DNA from: an uncultured Eubacteriales bacterium
Lineage (GTDB): Bacteria > Bacillota > Clostridia > Oscillospirales > Oscillospiraceae
Assembly (NCBI GenBank): GCA_900548795.1
Contig: URLT01000050.1
Span: 1 to 13,265, forward strand
Direction of reading: 5' to 3'
DNA length: 13,265 nt
Below are positions 1-7,189 of this stretch, in pieces. How positions within the stretch are numbered: position 1 is the first letter of the stretch; every line of letters begins with the position of its first letter. The notes under the pieces are model-generated. The model was given only the letters and a program-made list of their open reading frames with translations. It had not been told where the DNA came from and searched no databases. The position numbers were made by a program, and so were the translations under genes.

Positions 1-453
1 GGGGAAATCCGTCCGCCCCCACGAGCCTCCGGCAAAGATCGTGTCGCCGGAGAACAGCGCGTCGCCGCACAGCAGGCTGACCGAGCCTGCCGAATGCCCC
101 GGCGTTTCGAGCACGCGGAAGCGCAGCGCCCCGGCGGCAAGCTCGTCGCCCTCGCGCAGCGCACGCGTCTGCGGCAGCGGCCCGCCGGTCAGCCGCGCCG
201 GGAGCGCCCGGTCTGCCTCATGCAGATACACCGGGCAATGATAGCGCTCCGCGAGCGCCGCGGCCGCGCCGACGTGGTCAAAATGGCCGTGCGTGAGCAG
301 AATACAGCGCGGCGTCAGGCCGCCGCTCTGCAAAAGGCCGAGCAGCCTGCCCGCCTCGTCGCCCGGATCGATCACGGCCGTCTCGCCGTTTTCGTCGGAG
401 ACAAAATAACAATTTTCCTGAAGCATTCCGACCGGAATTTTCCGGATTTTCAT
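1..453 (-). CDS. MBL-fold metallo-hydrolase, glyoxalase II-like (C-terminus cut by window edge)
   Basis: The first 151 codons of a metallo-beta-lactamase-fold hydrolase are visible; the rest lies beyond base 1. Metal ligands are in place: THGHFDH at residues 54-60 (the HxHxDH motif), His120 in TPGHSAGS and Asp137 in GDTIF, followed by GRTDFP at 146-151. This pattern is typical of small cytosolic glyoxalase II/YcbL-like hydrolases of about 205-215 residues, which cleave thioesters such as S-lactoylglutathione or related substrates. The true substrate cannot be read from sequence. The ATG at 453 follows the dtd stop by 7 bases, and its weak GGATGTGAG ribosome site lies inside the end of dtd, so translation is probably coupled. 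It is the last visible gene of the recJ-rel-dtd operon, a position where Firmicutes commonly carry such a hydrolase. Confidence 0.9.
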   Translation of the reverse strand, partial: MKIRKIPVGMLQENCYFVSDENGETAVIDPGDEAGRLLGLLQSGGLTPRCILLTHGHFDHVGAAAALAERYHCPVYLHEADRALPARLTGGPLPQTRALREGDELAAGALRFRVLETPGHSAGSVSLLCGDALFSGDTIFAGGSWGRTDFP

Positions 454-460
454 CTGAATC

Positions 461-910
461 TCACATCCAATCGTCCGTATCGAGCGGGATCGTGACCGGC
501 CCGTCGTTGCAGGACTCCACCTGCATATCCGCGCCGAATTCGCCGTGCTGCGGCTCGAAGCCACGGACGCGGCAGTCGTCTAAGAAGCGCTCATAGAGCG
601 CGTCTGCAAGCTCCGGCGCGGCCGCGCCGAAGAAGCTCGGGCGTTTGCCCTTTTTGCAGTCGGCGAAGAGCGTGAACTGGCTCACCACGAGCACCTGCCC
701 GCCGACGTCGGCAAGGGAACGGTTCATTTTCCCGTTTTCGTCGCAGAAAATGCGCAGTCCGAGCGCCTTTTCCGCCAATTTATCGCACAGCGCGGGCGTA
801 TCGGTCGGTGCGACGCCCAGCAGGATCAGCAGTCCCTTCCCGATTGCGCCGTTGACGCGCCCGTCGATCGTCACGGAGGCGTGCTTCACACGCATCACGA
901 CCGCGCGCAT
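461..910 (-). CDS. dtd: D-aminoacyl-tRNA deacylase
   Basis: Dtd hydrolyses D-amino acids from tRNAs that have been mischarged with them (classically D-Tyr-tRNA), and so protects translation in the cytoplasm. The 149-residue product has the usual family length. It carries both signature motifs: SQFTLFAD at residues 77-84, and NDGPVT at 135-140, whose Gly-Pro pair forms the cis-proline element that excludes L-amino acids. The N-terminus MRAVVMRVKHASVTIDG matches the normal start of the family. Its ATG shares one base with the TGA of the upstream rel gene (TGATG), which implies translational coupling. Gene order rel-dtd is conserved in many Firmicutes. No key residue appears to be missing. The short tail after the NDGPVT motif (IPLDTDDWM) is normal. 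Confidence 0.95.
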   Translation of the reverse strand: MRAVVMRVKHASVTIDGRVNGAIGKGLLILLGVAPTDTPALCDKLAEKALGLRIFCDENGKMNRSLADVGGQVLVVSQFTLFADCKKGKRPSFFGAAAPELADALYERFLDDCRVRGFEPQHGEFGADMQVESCNDGPVTIPLDTDDWM

Positions 911-3084
911 CAGTCCTGCCCCCTTCGCACGTCCGTAACGCCCGGGATCGCGCGGATCTTCGTGCGGATGCTCTCCAGCTCCTGCACGTTTTTGACCTCG
1001 AAGGTCGCAACGGTGCGCGCCTTCCCGGCGGGCATTTCGCGCGCGGAGATCTCCGAGACCTTGACCTTGGCGGTCGACAGCGCGGTGGCGATGTCCATCC
1101 AAAGCCCGCTGCGATCCTCCGAGTCGATCTCGAAGGTCGTGGAGAACGGCTTGTCCTCGGCGGTGTTCCAGTGCACCTGCACCCAGCGCCCCTTCTGCTT
1201 GGGGTCGTTGGCGCCGGCGGCGTTGCGGCAGTCCTTGCGGTGGACGGACACGCCGTAGCCGCGCGTAATGAAGCCGATGATCTCGTCTCCGGGGACGGGC
1301 GTGCAGCAGCGCGAGAATTTGATCATGCACGAGTCGATGTCCTCGACCGTCACGCCGGAATCCTTGTGGCGGCTCTTGACCGTTTCGGTCTGCTTGGGCG
1401 GCTCCTTGGCCGCCGTCTGCTGCCTGCTGGCGCGGGTCAGCTCGTCGCGCACGCGGCCGAAGGCCTTGGCCGCCGTCAGGCCGCCGTAGCCGATGGCGGC
1501 GTACATATCGTCCAGCGAGTCGAAGGCCAGCTTGCGCAGCAGCGTCGGCAGCAGCTCGGGATCCTGCACGAGCGACGGATTCACGCCGCCGCGCCGCAGC
1601 TCGCCCTCGAAGCTGGCCTTGCCGTGCGCGACGTTCTCCTCGCGCTTTTCCTTTTTGAACCACTGCTTGATCTTCGTGCGCGCCTGATTGGAGTTGCAGA
1701 TATTCAGCCAGTCGCGGCTCGGCCCCTTGGCGGTCTTGGAGGTCAGGATCTCAACGATGTCGCCGTTTCTCAGGGGCTGGTCGAAGCTGGCAATGCGGTT
1801 GTTGACCTTTGCGCCGACCATGGCGTTGCCGACGCCGGAGTGGATCGCATAGGCAAAGTCGATCGGCGTCGAGCCGGAGGGCAGGCTCATGACCTTTCCC
1901 TTCGGGGTGAAGACGAAGACCTCGTCGTCGAACATATCGACCTTGAGCGAGTGGATGTAATCCTCGGCGTCGTTTTCCTCCTGCTGCGACTCCAGCAGAC
2001 GGCGCACCCATTCAAACTGCTTCTCGTCGCCTCCGGCCACGCCCTGCTTATATTTCCAATGCGCGGCGATGCCGTATTCCGCCGTCTCGTGCATCTCCCA
2101 CGTGCGGATCTGCACCTCGAAGGGGATGCCCTGATGGCCGATGACCGTCGTGTGGAGCGACTGATACATATTGGGCTTCGGCGTGGAGATATAGTCCTTG
2201 AAGCGCCCCGGCACCAGATTGAACAGGTCGTGAATGTGGCCGAGGACGTTATAGCAGTCCGGGATGGAATCGACGATCACGCGGAAGGCGTACATGTCGT
2301 AAAGCTCGTCGATCGTCTTGTTCTGCGCCTTCATCTTGCGGTAGATGGAATAGACGTGCTTGATGCGGCCGTAGATCGTCCCGTGGATGCCCACGGAGGA
2401 CAGCCGCGTCGTGATGGTCGTCTGGATCTCCTTCATGAAGCGGTCGGCCTCGGCCTGATGGGCGTCGAGATAGGTCATGATGTCGTTATAGCCCGCGGGG
2501 TCGAGGTATTTCAGGCTGGTGTCCTCCAGCTCCCATTTGATCTTCTGCATACCGAGACGGTGCGCCAGCGGGGCGTAAATATCCATCGTCTCGCGGGATT
2601 TTGAGATCTGCTTGGCCGGGGTCTGGTATTCCATTGTGCGCGTGTTGTGCAGCCGGTCGCAGATCTTGATGAGCACCACGCGGATGTCCTTGCTCATGGC
2701 CATGAACATCTTGCGCAGATTCTCCATTTGCTGCTCCTCGAGCGTGGAATACTCCACGCGCGTCAGCTTGGTGACGCCCTCGACCAGCGCCGCGACGGTC
2801 GCGCCGAAGCGGCGGGAGATCTCGTCATAGGTCGAGTCGGTGTCCTCGATGCAGTCGTGCAGGATCGCGCCGAGGATGGCGTCGGTATCCAGCCCGGTCT
2901 CGGCGACGATCTCGGCGACGGCCAGCGGGTGGATGATATAAGGCGAGCCGTCCTTGCGGAGCTGCCCGTCGTGCTTGGCGCGGGCATAGTCCACGGCGCG
3001 GTTGATAACGGAAAGGTCGGCCTGCGGGCAATGCTGCGCGATGGTCTTCATCATGCTGTTATAATGGTCCTGAAAGGTTTCCAA
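910..3084 (-). CDS. relA: Bifunctional (p)ppGpp synthetase/hydrolase (long RSH family)
   Basis: This long Rel enzyme makes and degrades the stringent-response alarmone (p)ppGpp. Counting from the TTG start (724 residues), the HD hydrolase domain is about 25-180, with intact HDCIEDT at 76-82 and His52. The synthetase domain is about 235-345, with YSIYRKM at 245-251, YQSLH at 307-311 and EVQIRT at 323-328. RFKD at 294-297 is the RxKD motif of bifunctional Rel enzymes rather than the ExDD motif of monofunctional RelA. TGS follows at about 385-447, a Cys/His-rich segment at 593-619, and a C-terminal ACT domain at about 648-720. TTG at 3084 is preferred because AAGGGAG lies about 10 bases upstream and the recJ stop is only 2 bases away. 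ATG at 3054 is the alternative but has a poor ribosome site. No apt gene separates recJ and rel, unlike in Bacillus. Confidence 0.95.
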   Translation of the reverse strand: METFQDHYNSMMKTIAQHCPQADLSVINRAVDYARAKHDGQLRKDGSPYIIHPLAVAEIVAETGLDTDAILGAILHDCIEDTDSTYDEISRRFGATVAALVEGVTKLTRVEYSTLEEQQMENLRKMFMAMSKDIRVVLIKICDRLHNTRTMEYQTPAKQISKSRETMDIYAPLAHRLGMQKIKWELEDTSLKYLDPAGYNDIMTYLDAHQAEADRFMKEIQTTITTRLSSVGIHGTIYGRIKHVYSIYRKMKAQNKTIDELYDMYAFRVIVDSIPDCYNVLGHIHDLFNLVPGRFKDYISTPKPNMYQSLHTTVIGHQGIPFEVQIRTWEMHETAEYGIAAHWKYKQGVAGGDEKQFEWVRRLLESQQEENDAEDYIHSLKVDMFDDEVFVFTPKGKVMSLPSGSTPIDFAYAIHSGVGNAMVGAKVNNRIASFDQPLRNGDIVEILTSKTAKGPSRDWLNICNSNQARTKIKQWFKKEKREENVAHGKASFEGELRRGGVNPSLVQDPELLPTLLRKLAFDSLDDMYAAIGYGGLTAAKAFGRVRDELTRASRQQTAAKEPPKQTETVKSRHKDSGVTVEDIDSCMIKFSRCCTPVPGDEIIGFITRGYGVSVHRKDCRNAAGANDPKQKGRWVQVHWNTAEDKPFSTTFEIDSEDRSGLWMDIATALSTAKVKVSEISAREMPAGKARTVATFEVKNVQELESIRTKIRAIPGVTDVRRGQD

Positions 3085-3086
3085 AT

Positions 3087-5120
3087 TCAGCTCTCTCCCT
3101 TCAAAGCGCGGTAGAGCGCGCTGTTTTCCAGCGCCGAGCGGACGCTGCCGTCTGCCAGCGTGAGCGTCAGCATCGCGCCGTCGCGCCGGACGGTCAGCAG
3201 CCGCAGCTCCGCAAGGATCGCCACACAGGGCAGCGTGCGCTCCGGGCTGTGGCGCGGGCAAAGCGTTGAAACGGCGCGGCACAGGGCGCTGCGGTCGCAG
3301 CGCAGCGTCCGGTTCCGGTCGGCCGCGCGGCAGAGATAGCGCCAAACGTCGGCGACGTCCCTGCGCTGCGGCGCGAGCGCCGCGCGCTCCTCGCCCGTCA
3401 GACACTGCCCCGCGCGATAGCGGTCGAACAGCCCGGCAGGCGTATAGCGGCGCAGGTCGAGCACCTGAAGCTGCACGCTGCGCACATTTCGGAATTCATT
3501 GATCTGAGCGTGGAACGCAACGTCCACGCGGTCGCCGGCGTGCAGCCTCTCGGCCAGCGCCCCGGCGGAAAAATAGATCGCCTGCAGGCTGACGCCGTCC
3601 GCGCTGCGAAGCTGCATCCGCAGATGCTTTCCTCCGCCGACGGTGCCGACGCGCTCGACGTCCGCCCCGCTCAGGCAGAGCACCGGCTTGGGGCAGCCCG
3701 CGCCGCACGGCTCGAGCCGGTCGAGCGCGGCGATCTCCGGCTCGGTCAGCAGCCGCGCCGGAACGGCGCAGTCGATCTCCAGCGCGGGCTGCCCTGCGCC
3801 GGAATCCCGGTGCGCCTGCACCCGGCGGCACATTTCGCGCCGAAACACGTCGATATTCTCGCGCGGGATGGTGAAGCCCGCGGCAAATTCATGCCCGCCG
3901 TAGCCCTCCAGCAGGGGCGCAAGCTCCTGAAGCGAGCGAAACAGGTTGAAGCCGCCGTAGGAGCGCGAGGAAGCCTTGCCGTGCTCCCCGTTCATGCAGA
4001 TCAGGAAGGTCGGCCGGCAGAATTCCTCGCACAGGCGCGAGGCAACGATGCCGATGACGCCCTGATGCCAGTTCTCCCCGGCCAGCACGAGGGCGCTGTC
4101 GTCCGGGTGCTCGCGGCGCACCATCTCGCTTGCCTCGCGGTAAATTTCGCTCTCCGTGGACTGCCGCTCGCGGTTGAGCCGGCAAAGCGTCTCGGCCAGC
4201 TCCCGCGCCTGCGCCGGATCGTCCGAGAGGAAGAGCTGCACGGCCAGCTCGGCGTGCTCCATGCGCCCGGCGGCGTTGATGCGCGGCGCGAGCACATAGC
4301 CAATGGTCGAGGCCGTGACCGGCTGCCCGCCGCACGAGCAGGCCTCCGTCAGCGCGCGCAGACCGAGGCGGTGCGGCCGCTGCAGATCGGCAAGCCCCAT
4401 CACGACCAGCCGCCGGTTCTCCCCGCGCAGGGGCATGACGTCCGCAACGGTGCCGAGACAGACCAGATCGCAGTAGCGCTGCGCCATGCGCTCCTGATCG
4501 CCCTCGAGCGCCGCCGCCAGCTTGAAGGCAACGCCCACGCCCGACAGGTCGGTGTGCGGATAGGTGCGGTCGGGGCGGTGCGGGTCGACCACGGCGTCGG
4601 CCTGCGGGAGCGTCGGGCGGCACTCGTGGTGGTCGGTGATGACCAGACGCACGCCCAGCTCGCGGCACAGCCGCGCCTCCTCGAGCGCCGTGATGCCGCA
4701 GTCGACCGAGACGATCAGCCCCACGCCCTGCGCGGCAAGCTCCCGGATCGCCCCGGCATTGAGGCCGTAGCCCTCCTCGAGCCGCCCGGGGATGTGATAA
4801 ATGCAATCCGCGCCGCGCGAGCGCAGATAATCCGTCAAAAGGCAGGTCGCCGTGATGCCGTCGACGTCATAATCGCCGAAGACGGCAATGCGCGTCCCGT
4901 CGCGCAGCGCCTGCTCGATGACCGCGACGGCGCGCTCCATTTCCCTGAGCAGCAGCGGACTTTCCAGCGCGCCGTCCGTGCGCAAAAGCGCCTCGGCCTG
5001 CTCCTCCGTCGCGCAGCCGCGCGCGCTGAGCACCCGCGCCGTCAGTGCGCCGTAGCGCGGCGCAAGCGCCTCCACGACCGCCGCGTCGGGCCGCCCGATC
5101 TTCCATGTTCCGTACTTCAA
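3087..5120 (-). CDS. recJ: Single-stranded-DNA-specific 5'-3' exonuclease RecJ
   Basis: RecJ degrades single-stranded DNA 5' to 3' in recombinational and mismatch repair, using a two-metal DHH active site. The frame opens at ATG 5177 (696 residues). In that numbering GDYDVDG is at 101-107, SVDCG at 157-161, the DHH triplet at 182-184, HQGVIGIVASR from 371, and GYGGHEFAAG (DHHA1) at 425-434. An OB-like domain and a Firmicute-type C-terminal extension follow. I place the start at TTG 5120, giving MKYGTWKIGRPD, because relatives begin close to this Trp and because the predicted transcript starts near 5182, leaving ATG 5177 almost leaderless. GTG 5132 and ATG 5177 remain possible. The stop is 2 bases from the rel start and its last codons supply the rel ribosome site. 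It heads the recJ-rel-dtd-hydrolase operon. Confidence 0.93.
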   Translation of the reverse strand: MKYGTWKIGRPDAAVVEALAPRYGALTARVLSARGCATEEQAEALLRTDGALESPLLLREMERAVAVIEQALRDGTRIAVFGDYDVDGITATCLLTDYLRSRGADCIYHIPGRLEEGYGLNAGAIRELAAQGVGLIVSVDCGITALEEARLCRELGVRLVITDHHECRPTLPQADAVVDPHRPDRTYPHTDLSGVGVAFKLAAALEGDQERMAQRYCDLVCLGTVADVMPLRGENRRLVVMGLADLQRPHRLGLRALTEACSCGGQPVTASTIGYVLAPRINAAGRMEHAELAVQLFLSDDPAQARELAETLCRLNRERQSTESEIYREASEMVRREHPDDSALVLAGENWHQGVIGIVASRLCEEFCRPTFLICMNGEHGKASSRSYGGFNLFRSLQELAPLLEGYGGHEFAAGFTIPRENIDVFRREMCRRVQAHRDSGAGQPALEIDCAVPARLLTEPEIAALDRLEPCGAGCPKPVLCLSGADVERVGTVGGGKHLRMQLRSADGVSLQAIYFSAGALAERLHAGDRVDVAFHAQINEFRNVRSVQLQVLDLRRYTPAGLFDRYRAGQCLTGEERAALAPQRRDVADVWRYLCRAADRNRTLRCDRSALCRAVSTLCPRHSPERTLPCVAILAELRLLTVRRDGAMLTLTLADGSVRSALENSALYRALKGES

Positions 5121-5188
5121 AACAAAAGCCACATCCACATTCCGGGGACGCGCCGTCTTGCAGACGCGAACCCCCATTTTTTCTTTTT

Positions 5189-5217
5189 ATTATATCAAAA
5201 AAACCGGCGCGGTACAA
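5189..5217 (-). promoter_or_regulatory. Sigma-A-type promoter for the recJ operon
   Basis: On the minus strand, TTGTAC (5217-5212) and a perfect TATAAT (5194-5189) are separated by 17 bases. The expected transcript start is near 5182. The -35 box sits inside the loop and upper stem of a hairpin (5204-5228), so the promoter and hairpin are physically interlocked. Confidence 0.7.
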
Positions 5218-5228
5218 TACCGTGCCGG
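5197..5228 (-). terminator. Hairpin plus seven-U run upstream of recJ (terminator-like or operator palindrome)
   Basis: On the minus strand CCGGC-A-CGGTA, loop TTG, TACCG-C-GCCGG forms a stem of 5+5 pairs with one internal mismatch, directly followed by seven T residues. This has the form of an intrinsic terminator, but no minus-strand gene ends here. It could stop stray transcription from the divergent region, attenuate a longer recJ leader, or act as a protein-binding palindrome over the -35 box. The sequence does not decide between these. Confidence 0.55.
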
Positions 5229-5349
5229 CGGAAAATCGCAAATTCCGCAGATTTGTTTTTCTCGTTATGCATTGTTACGTTTTGTTTGTGTCATCATGTT
5301 ATTTTCTTCATAAAATCGTAAATATTTCGTAAATTCTTCCTGCGGTCAC

Positions 5350-5377
5350 TTGTAAATGCGGCTGAAACCGCTATAAT
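5350..5377 (+). promoter_or_regulatory. Sigma-A-type promoter for the zinc-ribbon membrane protein
   Basis: TTGTAA (5350-5355) and TATAAT (5372-5377) are separated by 16 bases. The predicted start near 5384 would leave a very short leader holding the AGGTGA ribosome site. The rest of the 5218-5349 gap is AT-rich and shows no gene. Confidence 0.65.
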
Positions 5378-5395
5378 TGTCAGTAGGTGATGCAT

Positions 5396-5806
5396 ATGTT
5401 TCGACGCTTGTCCGAGTCCCTGCGCCGCTTCATGTACGGGCGGTATGGCTCCGACAATTTCAATCTGTTTTTGCTGGGCGCGGCGGTGTGCCTGAGTCTG
5501 CTGAATAATCTGCTCTCCGTGCTCTTCCGCGGGCGGGCGTTCTATGCCCTCGGCGTCTGGCCGGTGCTGTCGCTTTTGGTCTACGCCATGCTGGGCTATG
5601 CGCTTTTCCGCCTGCTCTCGCGAAACATTTACCGCAGGCAGCGCGAAAACCGGGCGTTCCGCGGGTTTTGGACGCGCCTGACCGACCGGAAAAACCGCTA
5701 CTTCCGCTGCCCGAGCTGCCGGCAGTCGATGCGCGTTCCGCGCCATCGCGGCAAGCTCAAGATCCGCTGCCCCAAATGCGGCGCGCAATTCACGCGAAAA
5801 ACATAA
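5396..5806 (+). CDS. Small membrane protein with C-terminal zinc ribbon
   Basis: The 136-residue product has two predicted membrane helices (about 23-44 and 49-75), a basic linker (about 76-103) and a C-terminal zinc ribbon formed by CPSC (105-108) and CPKC (125-128). The ribbon context YFRCPSCRQSMRVPR resembles small zinc-finger proteins that are common in Clostridia and have no assigned function that I know of. The charged termini and the ribbon are probably cytoplasmic. ATG 5396 is chosen because AGG of AGGTGA lies 8 bases upstream; GTG 5387 and ATG 5390 in the same frame overlap that ribosome site. The gene is a single transcription unit with its own promoter and a strong terminator. It could be a regulatory or assembly factor at the membrane, but nothing here shows a specific job. 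Confidence 0.85.
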   Translation: MFRRLSESLRRFMYGRYGSDNFNLFLLGAAVCLSLLNNLLSVLFRGRAFYALGVWPVLSLLVYAMLGYALFRLLSRNIYRRQRENRAFRGFWTRLTDRKNRYFRCPSCRQSMRVPRHRGKLKIRCPKCGAQFTRKT

Positions 5807-5820
5807 GATTCAGATAGAAA

Positions 5821-5857
5821 AACGGTGGGTTTCCGATCGGAAGCCCACCGTTTTTTT
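5821..5857. terminator. Bidirectional intrinsic terminator between convergent genes
   Basis: A long near-perfect stem runs ACGGTGGGTTTCC / GGAAGCCCACCGT around a CGATCG centre. It is flanked by seven T residues on the plus side (5851-5857) and by a run of five A residues on the other side, ending at 5822, that becomes a U-run on the minus strand. It can end the zinc-ribbon gene transcript on the plus strand and the lysis cassette transcript on the minus strand. Confidence 0.93.
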
Positions 5858-5869
5858 CGGAAAATGCGC

Positions 5870-6637
5870 TCATCGGACGAGGTCAAAAACACCCGCCCGG
5901 TCGAGCAGCGTGAGCAGCCGCAGGCTGTCCTCTCCGAGATCGAGCCGCCGCGCCTCCCCCTCGCCCCAGCCGTCGAGCAGTCCGCGCCGCGCCAGCTTCT
6001 CCAGCGTGGCGCGGTAGCGCGGGGTCTTCACGTCCTGAAGCAGCTCGTAGCGCGTCTCGGGCAGCGACAGCCCGCAGGCCTCGGCGATGAGCGCGGCCTC
6101 CGCCTCGGCCAGACGGCGCAGGTTTTCGTCCGAGCGCAGCCACTGCGCCGTGCGCGGGTTGGTGTGGAAGCTGTGCTCCACGTGCAGCGCGACCGCGCCC
6201 GTCTGCGCTGCGATACGCATCACGGGGTCATGATCCGCGTCCCGCGCGGCGCTGCGGCGCACAAGAAACTGCGGCGGCTGCCGCGTTCCCATCACGTCGG
6301 CGATCACCTCCGACAGCTCCTGCGCGAGCCGCTCGCCCCGGCGGCTTGCCGGATAGAGCACCGAGACATAGTCCACGTTTTCGTTGTGCCCGCTGGCAAC
6401 GGCGTTGCTGTGCAGGCTCAGCAGCAGTGCGCAGCCGCGCCCCATCCGTCCCCGCTCGCCGTCCGACGGGTCGTCCGTCACGCGGCCGCGCGTGCAGACC
6501 ACCTCCGCGCCGTAGCGCTCAAGCGCCCGCCGCAGAAAACGCGCCAGCGTGAACATCCGCGTGCCCTCGCAGTAGGCCTCATTGGCCGGGCTGGGGTTGC
6601 TGCCGAAGGTATGTCCGGGGTCGATGCAGATCCTCAT
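5870..6637 (-). CDS. N-acetylmuramoyl-L-alanine amidase (Amidase_3), endolysin-like
   Basis: This enzyme is predicted to cut the amide bond between N-acetylmuramic acid and the peptide stem of peptidoglycan. The 255-residue protein starts directly with the catalytic fold and has no signal peptide, as expected for a phage endolysin that needs a holin. Zinc ligands are His9 (IDPGH), Glu24 (YCEG) and His76 (SLHSNA); Glu154 in HVEHSF is the likely catalytic Glu. The catalytic domain ends near 190. Residues about 195-255 form a charged helical tail rich in Arg and Leu that matches no wall-binding repeat I recognise. The ATG overlaps the holin-like stop by four bases (ATGA), so the genes are coupled. 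The bidirectional terminator follows the stop. A host spore or cell-wall amidase is the alternative, but the neighbours favour a lysis function. Confidence 0.88.
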   Translation of the reverse strand: MRICIDPGHTFGSNPSPANEAYCEGTRMFTLARFLRRALERYGAEVVCTRGRVTDDPSDGERGRMGRGCALLLSLHSNAVASGHNENVDYVSVLYPASRRGERLAQELSEVIADVMGTRQPPQFLVRRSAARDADHDPVMRIAAQTGAVALHVEHSFHTNPRTAQWLRSDENLRRLAEAEAALIAEACGLSLPETRYELLQDVKTPRYRATLEKLARRGLLDGWGEGEARRLDLGEDSLRLLTLLDRAGVFDLVR

Positions 6638-6822
6638 CGCTCGCCTCTGCTCCCGCCGCGCTCATACTGCGTGCCGAAATAGAAGCCGACGATCACGGTG
6701 TAGACGGTCAAAAACTGTTGCCCGCCGATCGTCCCGAACAGCGTCAGCAGACTGAAAACGAGCGTCGCCGTGAGCGTGACGAGCGACTTGATCGTTAAGA
6801 GCCTGCCGAGCCGTTCCTGCAC
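6634..6822 (-). CDS. Small holin-like membrane protein
   Basis: With the GTG at 6822 the product has 62 residues: a short amphipathic start (QERLGRLLTIKS), a hydrophobic stretch of two close membrane segments (about 13-52), the motif FYFGTQYE and a charged tail. This pattern recurs in small holin-like proteins next to endolysins in Clostridia phages and prophages, which would permeabilise the membrane and release the amidase. GTG 6822 lies 7 bases after the upstream stop, so coupling is likely, but its own ribosome site is poor. An in-frame ATG at 6915 has AAAGGTGG 9 bases upstream and would give 93 residues with a Ser/Thr-rich leader, overlapping the upstream gene by 86 bases. I prefer the short form because the leader looks like an out-of-frame shadow. 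Its membrane-pore role is inferred from context. Confidence 0.72.
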   Translation of the reverse strand: MQERLGRLLTIKSLVTLTATLVFSLLTLFGTIGGQQFLTVYTVIVGFYFGTQYERGGSRGER

Positions 6823-6829
6823 CGTCGTC

Positions 6830-7048
6830 TCAGACGGTGCGCTCGAGGTCGTCGAGCCGGTGCCCGACGGCTCTGAGCTTTTCCTCAAGTACGGGGATGC
6901 GTTCTCCGAAGCCATTGTGCTTGTCCACCTTTCGTTCCAATTGCTCCAACCGGTAGTTGGTCAGCTTTGAGGAGGCGATCACGCCGCCGAAGCTGCCGAT
7001 CAGCGTTCCCGCCAACGACAGCAGCGCAACGATCAGTTCGCTTTTCAC
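6830..7048 (-). CDS. XhlA-like membrane protein of the phage lysis module
   Basis: The 72-residue protein has an N-terminal membrane helix (about 5-24, LIVALLSLAGTLIGSFGGVI) followed by ASSKLTNYRLEQLERKVDKH and a heptad-like charged C-terminal half (about 33-70) that could form a coiled coil. This arrangement is typical of XhlA/haemolysin-type proteins that accompany holins in Firmicute prophages. The GTG at 7048 is chosen because GAGGAGGTG sits 6 bases upstream, one of the strongest ribosome sites in the window, and gives the family-typical start (M)KSELIVALL. The frame is open further upstream, but that portion translates the repeat array and is not credible. It is the first gene of the xhlA-holin-amidase cassette. 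I see no consensus promoter directly before it. Confidence 0.8.
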   Translation of the reverse strand: MKSELIVALLSLAGTLIGSFGGVIASSKLTNYRLEQLERKVDKHNGFGERIPVLEEKLRAVGHRLDDLERTV

Positions 7049-7189
7049 GGTCTTCACCTCCTCAACCATAGGCTCGAAAGGGCACAAAATTGCCGCAAAA
7101 TGTGCAACAAGCGCGCATTCCGCGAAAAAAATCACCCCAGCCCGCCCGCAAGACGAAAGAGCAAGCCCTCGCCCGCGCGCCCTCAAGCC

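Noticed and set aside
1171..2604. Plus-strand reading frame of 477 codons opposite rel
   Set aside because: It is antisense to a well-conserved rel gene. Open frames opposite GC-rich genes are expected, and no domain is visible.
910..3405. Longer form of rel extending into recJ
   Set aside because: The extra N-terminal part is an out-of-frame reading of the recJ 3' end; TTG 3084 has a ribosome site and fits the family length.
3510..5321. Plus-strand reading frame of 603 codons opposite recJ
   Set aside because: It is a shadow of recJ, full of Arg/Ala/His low-complexity stretches, and runs through the recJ promoter.
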